A DNA stretch of 9,361 bases from Gemmatimonadota bacterium. GTDB lineage: Bacteria > Gemmatimonadota > Gemmatimonadetes > Gemmatimonadales > GWC2-71-9. This document shows positions 1 to 6,254 of this stretch, piece after piece (position 1 is the first letter of the stretch; each line of letters starts with the position of its first letter). The stretch covers positions 1-9,361 of the forward strand of contig JAHEFN010000074.1 in assembly GCA_024640185.1 (NCBI GenBank), in the 5' to 3' direction. The notes beneath the pieces are model-generated. The model was not told where the DNA came from and did no database searches. It saw nothing but the letters and a program-made list of their open reading frames with translations. Both the position numbers and the translations under genes were made by a program.

Positions 1-1233
1 GAGGTCGGTGGGACCGTCGGCGACATCGAGTCCCTGCCGTTCCTCGAGGCGATTCGGCAATTCCGCCAGGACGTCGGCCGCGAGAACGCCATCTTCGTCC
101 ACCTGACCCTGGTACCGTTCATCGCGGCAGCCGGTGAGCTGAAGACCAAGCCGACCCAGCACTCCGTCCGTGACTTGATGCAGGTGGGGATCCAGCCCGA
201 CTTGCTCATCTGTCGGAGCGAGCGGCCGCTCGATGCCGAGATCAAGCGCAAGATCGCGCTCTTCTGCAACGTCGATTTCTCCTGCGTGATCGAGTCGCCG
301 GATGTCGCCAGCATCTACGAACTCCCGCTCCGCTTCTCCGCGCAGGGATTCGACCGGGAGGTCTGTTCCCGTCTCGGGCTCGAGACCCGCGAACCCGACC
401 TCAGCAAGTGGGGTGCGATGGTCGAGCGGGTCCTGCGTCCGTCCGGACGGGTGAAGATCGCGGTGGTCGGCAAGTACACCGCGCTGCACGACGCGTACAA
501 GTCCGTCGCCGAGGCGCTCCTCCACGGCGGCATCGGCCATGACGTCGGCGTCGACATCGAGTGGATCGAGAGCGACCGGTTCAGTGCCCCGGGGGCCGAC
601 CCGGAAGCCCTGCTGGCCGGCTTCGACGGCCTGCTGGTGCCGGGCGGCTTCGGTGACCGGGGGATCGAGGGGATGATCGAGGCGATTCGCCAGGCGCGGA
701 CGAGCCACCTGCCGTTCTTCGGCATCTGCCTCGGCCTGCAGGTGGCGATCATCGAATTCGCGCGCCATGTCTGTGGCATGGCCGGCACCACCTCCACCGA
801 GTTCGATGCCGATTGTCCCAATCCGGTGATCGCGTTGATGGCGTCCCAGCGTGACGTGAAGGACCTCGGCGGCACGATGCGCCTGGGGGCCTATGCCGCA
901 CGTCTCCGCGAGGGGAGTCGCGCCGCCAAGGCCTATGGCACCACCGAGATCTCCGAACGCCATCGCCATCGCTGGGAGGTGAACAACGCCTACCGCGATG
1001 TGCTGAGCGAGTTCGGGATGCGGCTCGCCGGCCAGTCACCTGACGGCGGCCTCGTGGAGATGATCGAACTTCCCGATCATCCCTGGTTTGTCGGCTGCCA
1101 GTTCCATCCCGAGTTGAAGTCGCGGCCAACACGTCCCCACCCGCTGTTCGCGGCGTTCATCGGGGCGGCCGCCGCGCACGCCCAGACCCTCGATGCCGCA
1201 ACCCCGGCCGGGAAGGCGACGTCACCGGCATGA
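1..1233 (+). CDS. pyrG: CTP synthase (glutamine-hydrolysing), 5'-truncated by window edge
   Basis: Makes CTP from UTP, ATP and glutamine-derived ammonia in the cytoplasm. The reading frame is open from base 1, so the gene begins upstream. 410 residues are present of a family norm of about 535-550, so roughly 140 N-terminal residues, including the ATP P-loop, are missing. The first visible residues, EVGGTVGDIES, are the conserved synthase-domain motif whose Glu binds Mg in known enzymes. The class I glutamine amidotransferase domain starts near visible residue 151 (VKIAVVGKY). It shows the oxyanion motif GGFGDRG (from 215), the nucleophile Cys243 in FFGICLGLQ, and the His369/Glu371 pair in CQFHPELKSRP, so the catalytic triad is intact. 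An Ala/Thr-rich tail of about 20 residues follows the domain. The stop codon overlaps the kdsA start as ATGA. CTP is the co-substrate for CMP-Kdo formation, which fits the Kdo genes that follow. Confidence 0.97.
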   Translation, partial: EVGGTVGDIESLPFLEAIRQFRQDVGRENAIFVHLTLVPFIAAAGELKTKPTQHSVRDLMQVGIQPDLLICRSERPLDAEIKRKIALFCNVDFSCVIESPDVASIYELPLRFSAQGFDREVCSRLGLETREPDLSKWGAMVERVLRPSGRVKIAVVGKYTALHDAYKSVAEALLHGGIGHDVGVDIEWIESDRFSAPGADPEALLAGFDGLLVPGGFGDRGIEGMIEAIRQARTSHLPFFGICLGLQVAIIEFARHVCGMAGTTSTEFDADCPNPVIALMASQRDVKDLGGTMRLGAYAARLREGSRAAKAYGTTEISERHRHRWEVNNAYRDVLSEFGMRLAGQSPDGGLVEMIELPDHPWFVGCQFHPELKSRPTRPHPLFAAFIGAAAAHAQTLDAATPAGKATSPA

Positions 1234-2045
1234 GCCGATTCGGCTTCGGGGCCGCCCCGTTTCTGATCGCCGGCCCGTGCGCCGTCGAGGATGCCGACAC
1301 CATGGCGAGGATCGCCGAGGTATTGGCGGAGATCGACGCGGCGCATGACCTGCGGGTCTGTTTCAAGGCCTCCTTCGACAAGGCGAATCGGGCCCGGGGA
1401 GACGCTCCCCGGGGTCCGGGACTCGAGGCCGGCCTGCGGGCGCTCGAAGCGGTCCGGCGCAGCTCCGGACTGCCGATCCTGACCGACATCCACGAGGCGG
1501 ACCAGGCAGGCGCCGTCGCGGAGGTCGTCGACGCCCTGCAGATCCCGGCGTTCCTCTGCCGCCAGACCGACCTCTTGTTGGCCGCTGGCGCCACCGGATT
1601 GCCGGTGAACGTCAAGAAGGGGCAGTGGATGGCCGCCGACGCCATGGCGGGTGCCGTCGACAAGGTACGGGAGGGCGGCAGCGTCGATGTCGCGGTTACC
1701 GAGCGAGGGACCTTCCTCGGCTATGGCGACCTGGTGGTCGATTTCCGCAACCTGCCGCGACTCCGGCAGGCCACCGGCGCCGCGGTGGTCTATGATGCCA
1801 CCCACAGCGTCCAGCAGCCGGGGCAGGCGACCGGCGGCGGGAGCGGTGGCCTCCGGGAGTTCATTCCTGGACTGCTCGCGGCGGCGGCCGCCGTCGGAGT
1901 CGATGGCTTCTTCATCGAGACACATCCCACCCCGGCCTCGGCCCTGTCGGATGCCGCCACCCAGTGGCCACTCGATCAGCTCGACGCCCTGGTCACCCGG
2001 ACACTCGCAGTTCGCGACGCGGCACGGTCGGGGCCTCATGGCTGA
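1230..2045 (+). CDS. kdsA: 3-deoxy-8-phosphooctulonate (Kdo-8-P) synthase, metal-dependent type
   Basis: Condenses phosphoenolpyruvate with D-arabinose-5-phosphate to give Kdo-8-phosphate, the committed step of Kdo synthesis for the LPS inner core. 271 residues is normal length for this TIM-barrel family. Motifs seen in order: FLIAGPCAVED (11-21), FKASFDKANR (45-54), PILTDIHE (82-89), FLCRQTDLL (108-116), VNVKKGQ (126-132), TERGTFLGYGDLVVDFR (157-173), YDATHS (188-193) and FIETHP (228-233). Cys17, His192, Glu230 and Asp241 correspond to the four metal ligands of the Aquifex-type enzyme (Cys11, His185, Glu222, Asp233). In the metal-independent E. coli type the Cys is Asn, so this should be the metal-dependent class. 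The ATG overlaps the pyrG stop (ATGA). No strong Shine-Dalgarno sequence sits at normal spacing (GGGAAGG lies about 13 nt upstream), consistent with coupled translation. Confidence 0.97.
   Translation: MSRFGFGAAPFLIAGPCAVEDADTMARIAEVLAEIDAAHDLRVCFKASFDKANRARGDAPRGPGLEAGLRALEAVRRSSGLPILTDIHEADQAGAVAEVVDALQIPAFLCRQTDLLLAAGATGLPVNVKKGQWMAADAMAGAVDKVREGGSVDVAVTERGTFLGYGDLVVDFRNLPRLRQATGAAVVYDATHSVQQPGQATGGGSGGLREFIPGLLAAAAAVGVDGFFIETHPTPASALSDAATQWPLDQLDALVTRTLAVRDAARSGPHG
1393..1413. repeat. Perfect 8-bp inverted repeat (hairpin) inside kdsA
   Basis: CCCGGGGA (1393-1400), loop GACGC, then TCCCCGGG (1406-1413): a perfect 8-bp GC-rich stem with a 5-nt loop. It lies in the codons for the RGDAPRG segment after the KANR motif of KdsA. 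There is no U-tract after it, so it is not an intrinsic terminator. It may simply reflect high GC and codon choice. Confidence 0.4.
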
Positions 2046-2601
2046 CCTGCCCGACGCCACGGCCATCCGCCTCCTCGCCCTCGATGTCGATGGTGTGCTC
2101 ACCGACAACGCGGTCTACATCGGTGAGGTCGGCGGGAGCCGGGTCGAATTCAAGCGCTTTGACATCCATGATGGACTGGGACACGCCCTGCTGCGCGGCA
2201 CCGCGATCGACGTGGTCTGGATCAGCGGACGGGAGTCGACCGCCACCACGCTCCGTGGCGCCGAGCTCGGTGTCGGTGAGGTGTGCCAGGTGGCCCCGGG
2301 TGCCAAGATGGCGACCCTCGCCGGCATCCTCGAGGCGCGTGGCCTCGGCTGGCACGAGGTGGCCTTCGTGGGAGATGACTTTGCCGACTTCACGGTGATG
2401 GAGCGGGTCGGCCTGCCGATCGCGGTGGCAAATGCGCGCCAGGAACTCAAGGCGATCGCGGCCTACGTCACCGAGGCCCGAGGCGGGCATGGTGCGGTGC
2501 GCGAGGTGATCGATCTCCTGCTCAAGTCGCGCGGTGAATGGGCGGCAGCCATCGCCCGTATCGGTGGCCCCGGCGCCCCGGCCCCCGAGGGCACGCGATG
2601 A
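2038..2601 (+). CDS. kdsC: 3-deoxy-D-manno-octulosonate 8-phosphate phosphatase (HAD family)
   Basis: Hydrolyses Kdo-8-P to Kdo and phosphate in the cytoplasm, the step after KdsA. 187 residues matches the small, cap-less, tetrameric C0-type HAD phosphatases. All four HAD motifs are present: motif I DVDGVLTD (16-23; nucleophile Asp16, acid/base Asp18), motif II Ser63 in WISGRES, motif III Lys90 in GAKMATL, and motif IV GDDFAD (112-117). The C-terminal GGHGAVREVIDLLL (149-162) is the typical KdsC tail, which in known structures reaches the active site of a neighbouring subunit. The frame stays open far upstream, but the ATG at 2038 was chosen because MADLPDATAIRLLALDVDG gives the family's normal N-terminus. 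This start overlaps the end of kdsA by 8 nt, the longest overlap in the window. YrbI-type HAD phosphatases on other sugars look similar, but the setting between kdsA and kdsD makes KdsC the clear choice. Confidence 0.95.
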   Translation: MADLPDATAIRLLALDVDGVLTDNAVYIGEVGGSRVEFKRFDIHDGLGHALLRGTAIDVVWISGRESTATTLRGAELGVGEVCQVAPGAKMATLAGILEARGLGWHEVAFVGDDFADFTVMERVGLPIAVANARQELKAIAAYVTEARGGHGAVREVIDLLLKSRGEWAAAIARIGGPGAPAPEGTR

Positions 2602-3548
2602 GCGCCGTCCTCGACAGCGGCCGGCGCACCCTGCGACTCGAGGGTGAGGCCATTCTGGCGGCGGCCGATCGCCTCGACGCGACCTTCGAGGCGGCCGTGG
2701 ACCTCTTGGCCGATGCCGGTCGGGTCATCGTGACCGGGATCGGCAAGTCTGGCGCCATCGCCCAGAAGATCGCCGGGACCCTCACCTCGACCGGGACGGC
2801 CGCCACCTGGATCCACCCGATCGAGTCGTTGCATGGCGACCTGGGACTGGTCTCCAACGACACCGTGGCGATCATGCTGAGCAAGAGCGGCGAGACCGAG
2901 GAGCTCTTCGGACTCGTCACAGCGCTCGCGAGGCGGAGCATCCCGATCATCGCCGTCACGGGGAACCCGACTTCCACCCTTGGCCGAGCCGCCCGGGTGG
3001 TGCTCGACGGCCGTGTTGCCGAGGAGGCATGTCCCCACGATCTGGCCCCGACCAGCAGCACGGCCGTCGCGCTGGCCCTCGGCGACGCCCTTGCGGTGGC
3101 GTTGCTCCAACGCAAGGGCTTCCGCTCCGAGGACTTTGCGGCGTTGCATCCGGGCGGCATGCTCGGCCGGCGGCTGTTGTTGCGCGTCGCCGAGGTCATG
3201 GTGCCTGCGGACCACACCGTGCCACCCAGCGCCACGATGCGCGAGGTGATCGTGGCCCTCGCCCATGGCCGGGGCATCGCCCCGGTCATCACCGAGGAGC
3301 AACTGGCCGGCGTGATCACCGCCGGCGACCTGACCAGGCTGGTGGAGCGGACCGAGGACTACCTCGCGCTCTCAGCCGAGGATGTGATGACCACCACCCC
3401 GGAGACGGTGCGTGACGACGACCTGGCCGCGACGGCGCTGGGACGGCTCGAACGGCGCGGGGTCACCGCGGCACCGGTCGTCGACCCGACGGGACGGGTG
3501 GTGGGCGTCATCCATTTGCATGACCTGCTGCGGGCCGGTGCCGCATGA
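2598..3548 (+). CDS. kdsD: D-arabinose-5-phosphate isomerase (SIS + two CBS domains)
   Basis: Converts D-ribulose-5-phosphate to D-arabinose-5-phosphate, the substrate of KdsA. 316 residues is close to E. coli KdsD (328). The SIS (sugar isomerase) domain spans about 35-190, with GIGKSG (47-52), SKSGETEE (95-102), EACPHDLAPTSST (143-155) and HPGGMLGRRLL (184-194). Lys50, Glu102, Glu143 and His184 fall at a constant offset of 9 from the E. coli catalytic set Lys59, Glu111, Glu152 and His193 as I recall it. Two CBS repeats follow (about 198-250 and 260-314), each starting with the AEVM/EDVM pattern; such pairs often bind nucleotides. The ATG overlaps the kdsC stop (ATGA), and a weak GAGGG lies about 6 nt upstream. 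An in-frame upstream ATG at 2538 exists but would place 20 unrelated residues inside kdsC. GutQ is a paralogous alternative, but the neighbours favour KdsD. Confidence 0.95.
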   Translation: MSAVLDSGRRTLRLEGEAILAAADRLDATFEAAVDLLADAGRVIVTGIGKSGAIAQKIAGTLTSTGTAATWIHPIESLHGDLGLVSNDTVAIMLSKSGETEELFGLVTALARRSIPIIAVTGNPTSTLGRAARVVLDGRVAEEACPHDLAPTSSTAVALALGDALAVALLQRKGFRSEDFAALHPGGMLGRRLLLRVAEVMVPADHTVPPSATMREVIVALAHGRGIAPVITEEQLAGVITAGDLTRLVERTEDYLALSAEDVMTTTPETVRDDDLAATALGRLERRGVTAAPVVDPTGRVVGVIHLHDLLRAGAA

Positions 3549-4108
3549 GGGCCCTCCTCCGCGGACTCCTCCTGCTCGTGGCGGCGACCGCCTGCTACGA
3601 TCGCGCCCCCGTCCCCTCAGATCTGGACGGAGCCGACGGAGCCGACCAGGTGATGGACAGCATGAACTTCCGGATCACCGACGGCGACGTGCTCCTCAGT
3701 CAGGTCTCCTCGGATACGGCACGGGTGTACAACAGCCGGCAGGAGATGGCGTTGACCCGACTGACGATGGTGTTCTACGACTCCACCGGCCGGGAGAAGT
3801 CGCGGGTCACCGCCGACAGCGGGGTCTACCACCTTCGCGATGGCACCCTCGAGGCACGAGGCCACGTGGTGGTCGTCACGCCACCGCCGTCCTCCCAGAC
3901 GCTGCGCACCTCCCATCTGCTGTACGACAAGGTGTCGGCGATCATCGAGGTCGATACCGCGTATACCTGGGAGTCCGCGGAGGGACGGGGCAACGGCACC
4001 TCGTTCACCAGCACCACCGACTTCAGGTCGCTGCGACAGTTCAAGCCGCGCGCCACCCAGACCGGGCAGGGAATCCTCCTGCCGGAGTCGGGGATGGGCA
4101 CTCCATGA
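3545..4108 (+). CDS. lptC: LPS export protein LptC, lipoprotein-like
   Basis: Periplasmic component of the Lpt machine, which receives LPS from the LptB2FG transporter and passes it to LptA. 187 residues, the usual LptC size. The N-terminus has positive charge, a hydrophobic stretch (MRALLRGLLLLVAATAC) and a Cys at 17. ATAC is a permissive lipobox, so this may be a lipoprotein instead of the single-TM form of E. coli. Next come an Asp-rich linker (about 18-38) and a beta-rich body with typical LptC features: MNFRITDGD near 40, LTRLTMVFYDSTGREKSRV, TADSGVYHLRDGTLEARGHV (about 88-107) and SHLLYDK. The GTSFTSTTDF segment near 150 resembles the C-terminal LptC motif around (G/A)xGF. Sequence identity to E. 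coli LptC is likely low; the assignment rests on domain pattern plus position directly before lptA-lptB. ATGA overlap with the kdsD stop. Confidence 0.88.
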   Translation: MRALLRGLLLLVAATACYDRAPVPSDLDGADGADQVMDSMNFRITDGDVLLSQVSSDTARVYNSRQEMALTRLTMVFYDSTGREKSRVTADSGVYHLRDGTLEARGHVVVVTPPPSSQTLRTSHLLYDKVSAIIEVDTAYTWESAEGRGNGTSFTSTTDFRSLRQFKPRATQTGQGILLPESGMGTP

Positions 4109-5505
4109 GGTCGGCCCTGCTGCTGATGGCCGCCCTGACCCTGGTCCCCCGCCTGGATGGACAGGGAAGCACGGCCCCGCGCCGCTGTCAGCTGGTGATC
4201 ACCGAGGTCGGCAACGAACTCTACCGGCAGGAGTTGTTCGCCAGCAACGTCAACTGGTACGGCGGTGGCGGGGTACGGATGCGCTGCCGGGCCCAGGAGA
4301 TCTTCCTGCAGAGCGACTCCGTCGTCGCGACCAACGGCGAGGTGATCCAGTTCATCGACCGTGCGCGCTACCGCGATGCCGACGTGACCATCGATGCCGA
4401 CACCCTCGTCTATACGAAGTTCTCCGAGCTGTTGCAGGCCACCGGCCATGTCCGGATCGTCAACCAGCGAGACGGGGCGGTCCTCGTCGCCCCTCGGGTC
4501 GATCACTTTCGGGCGAGCGTCGGCTTGCGGGACACCGCGGAGACCACGGCCGGCATCATCGGTCGGGCCACCGCGACCCTTCCGGTCGCCGCCAACCCCG
4601 AGGACAGCGTCCCGCCAGGGCCGTACGTGATCACGGCCGGTATCCTCCGGCGGACCGGTGGCACCACCAGGGGATGGGATCAGGTCACCATCGACCGCGA
4701 TGCACTCTCCGGCCGCGGGGATACCCTCGTCTATCTCACCGGTGGGGTGGCCAGGGCGACCCTGCGAGGGACCCCGGCGGTCATGACCCGGTCGGGGGCG
4801 GATTCCTTCACGGTGACCGGGGAGACCATCGTCCTCGATCTCCGCGAGGAAGAGTTGGCCGGCATCACGGCGGAGGGGGAGGGCCAGGTGGTGGGCGGCG
4901 CCGGCGATGTCCGCGGCGAGTCGGTGCGACTGGCCTTCGAAGAGGGGTTGCTGACCGGGACCGATGCGTGGGGCCGGGGCGACGGGGCGCGCCTGCTGGC
5001 CGAGGGCTACGACATCCGGGGCGACTCCATCTCGATCGAGACCCCGGCGGAGCGTCTCAGCCAACTGCGGGTCTTCGGCCAGGGGGTGATGATCGAGCTG
5101 CTCGACGACAGCACGGCCCAGGCCGCCGACAGCATCCCGGCCGATTCGCTGCCACCGATCCGGAACACGATCGCCGGCAACACCCTCGTGGCGAGCTTCG
5201 CCGACATCGACTCGGCCGGCACGCTGCTGACCCGGCTCCGCGAGATCACCGCCGTGGGGAACGCCACCTCGTTGTTTTCCCGCGATGTGATCCGCAATGG
5301 CGCACCCTCGCCGACGATCAACTACACCCGGGCCGACACGATCATCGTCCAGATGCGCGGAGGCGACAGCACCGGGGTGTCCCTGGTTCGCGCCTATCGC
5401 GGCAGCCAACCGGTCGACGGCATCCAACTCGAACGGGCCTCGCTGCGCCCGAGCACCCCGGCCGACAGCACCGCGGTGCGACGCCCAGAGGGGAGTGGCC
5501 GGTGA
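4105..5505 (+). CDS. lptA: Extended OstA/LptA-like LPS transport protein
   Basis: Probably the periplasmic bridge that carries LPS between LptC and LptD. 466 residues, against about 185 for E. coli LptA. A signal peptide is likely (MRSALLLMAALTLVP, cleavage near 20), then an OstA-like beta-rich body. Cys28 and Cys61 are the only cysteines and could form a disulfide. A unit beginning [DEN][ST][ILV], then a beta strand, a turn, and a second strand ending in a G-rich turn recurs at about residues 99, 206, 240, 272, 307, 359 and 411. Examples are ADTLVY...ATGHVRI, ETIVLD...AEGEGQVV and DSISIE...VFGQGVMI. This fits stacked jelly-roll strands. A low-complexity linker (AADSIPADSLPP, 340-351) interrupts the body and the end is polar (PADSTAV). 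Start ATG overlaps the lptC stop (ATGA); the frame is open further upstream but reads through kdsD and lptC. The alternative is a fused or diverged family of unknown role; position between lptC and lptB supports LptA. Confidence 0.82.
   Translation: MRSALLLMAALTLVPRLDGQGSTAPRRCQLVITEVGNELYRQELFASNVNWYGGGGVRMRCRAQEIFLQSDSVVATNGEVIQFIDRARYRDADVTIDADTLVYTKFSELLQATGHVRIVNQRDGAVLVAPRVDHFRASVGLRDTAETTAGIIGRATATLPVAANPEDSVPPGPYVITAGILRRTGGTTRGWDQVTIDRDALSGRGDTLVYLTGGVARATLRGTPAVMTRSGADSFTVTGETIVLDLREEELAGITAEGEGQVVGGAGDVRGESVRLAFEEGLLTGTDAWGRGDGARLLAEGYDIRGDSISIETPAERLSQLRVFGQGVMIELLDDSTAQAADSIPADSLPPIRNTIAGNTLVASFADIDSAGTLLTRLREITAVGNATSLFSRDVIRNGAPSPTINYTRADTIIVQMRGGDSTGVSLVRAYRGSQPVDGIQLERASLRPSTPADSTAVRRPEGSGR
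5487..5495 (+). promoter_or_regulatory. Ribosome binding site of lptB, supports GTG start
   Basis: AGAGGGGAG ends 6 nt before the GTG at 5502. It is one of the best Shine-Dalgarno matches in the window and fixes the lptB start at the GTGA overlap, although the frame is open far upstream. Confidence 0.65.
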
Positions 5506-6254
5506 GCATCCTCCGCGCCGAGGGACTCCGCAAGAGCTATCGTCGGCGGGCCGTGGTCGATGACGTGGCCCTCCAACTGGCCCAGGGCGAGATCGTGGGG
5601 TTGCTCGGACCGAACGGGGCGGGGAAGACCACCACCTTCTACCTCATCACCGGACTGATCCGCCCCGATGAGGGCCGCATCTGGCTCGACGACACCGACA
5701 TCACCCGGCAGCCGATGTACAAGCGTGCCCGGGCCGGCATCGGTTACCTGGCCCAGGAGCCCTCCATCTTCAGGCGGATGACGGTGGCCGAGAACGTCCT
5801 CGCCATCCTGGAGACGCTGCCACTCTCGCGGACCGAGCGGCATCGGCAACTCGACCAGATGCTCGAGGACCTCGGCCTGACCGCGCTGCGCGAGGCACCG
5901 GCCTACCAGCTCTCGGGAGGCGAACGTCGCCGCCTCGAGATCACCAGGGCCCTGGCCACCTCACCCAAGTTCATGCTGCTCGACGAACCGTTTGCCGGGG
6001 TCGACCCGATCGCCACCCACGACATCCAGACCATCGTCGCCTCACTCAAGCAGCGGGGCATCGGCGTGCTGATCACCGACCACAACGTCGAGCAGACCCT
6101 CGAGATCGTCGACCGCGCGTACATCATGCACACCGGCAAGGTCCAGGCGGCCGGCACCGTCACCGAGCTCATCTGGAGCGAACGGGTCGCGGAGTTGTAT
6201 CTTGGACCCACACTCACCGCACGCCTCCGGCAACGCATGGAGGGACCGACGTGA
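5502..6254 (+). CDS. lptB: LPS export ABC transporter ATP-binding protein LptB
   Basis: Cytoplasmic ATPase dimer that powers LPS extraction from the inner membrane with LptF and LptG (not in this window). 250 residues, normal length. ABC motifs in order: Walker A GPNGAGKT (36-43), Q-loop Gln85 in YLAQEPSIF, signature LSGGE (137-141) followed by RRRLEITRALA, Walker B FMLLDEPF (157-164) with catalytic Glu162, and switch His194 in ITDHN. YLAQEPSIFRRMTV and DEPFAGVDPIA are characteristic of LptB and help separate it from branched-chain amino acid LivF-type ATPases. GTG start at 5502 overlaps the lptA stop as GTGA and has a strong ribosome binding site. The C-terminus runs about 10 residues past the usual ELYLG end. 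Confidence 0.97.
   Translation: MSILRAEGLRKSYRRRAVVDDVALQLAQGEIVGLLGPNGAGKTTTFYLITGLIRPDEGRIWLDDTDITRQPMYKRARAGIGYLAQEPSIFRRMTVAENVLAILETLPLSRTERHRQLDQMLEDLGLTALREAPAYQLSGGERRRLEITRALATSPKFMLLDEPFAGVDPIATHDIQTIVASLKQRGIGVLITDHNVEQTLEIVDRAYIMHTGKVQAAGTVTELIWSERVAELYLGPTLTARLRQRMEGPT
6239..6245 (+). promoter_or_regulatory. Ribosome binding site of rpoN, decides GTG start
   Basis: GGAGGGA lies 5 nt upstream of the GTG at 6251. The in-frame ATG at 6263 would be 17 nt away. This supports GTG 6251, which also makes the GTGA overlap with the lptB stop. Confidence 0.7.

Noticed and set aside
1876..1896. GCGGCGGCGGCCGCCG near-palindrome in kdsA
   Set aside because: It encodes an alanine-rich helix (LLAAAAAVG) and is explained by GC-biased Ala codons.
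1651..2037. Possible N-terminal extension of kdsC into kdsA
   Set aside because: The extra residues are Arg/Ser/Pro-rich frame-shadow sequence; the ATG at 2038 gives normal KdsC length and places HAD motif I correctly.
3826..5427. Long open frame on the minus strand opposite lptC and lptA
   Set aside because: It is antisense to well-supported genes, has no recognisable domain, and long antisense frames are expected in GC-rich DNA with strong third-position bias.
3840..5501. Possible large N-terminal extension of lptB through lptC and lptA
   Set aside because: The upstream translation is Arg/Gly/Pro/His-rich shadow sequence; the GTG at 5502 has a good ribosome binding site and gives a normal 250-residue ATPase.
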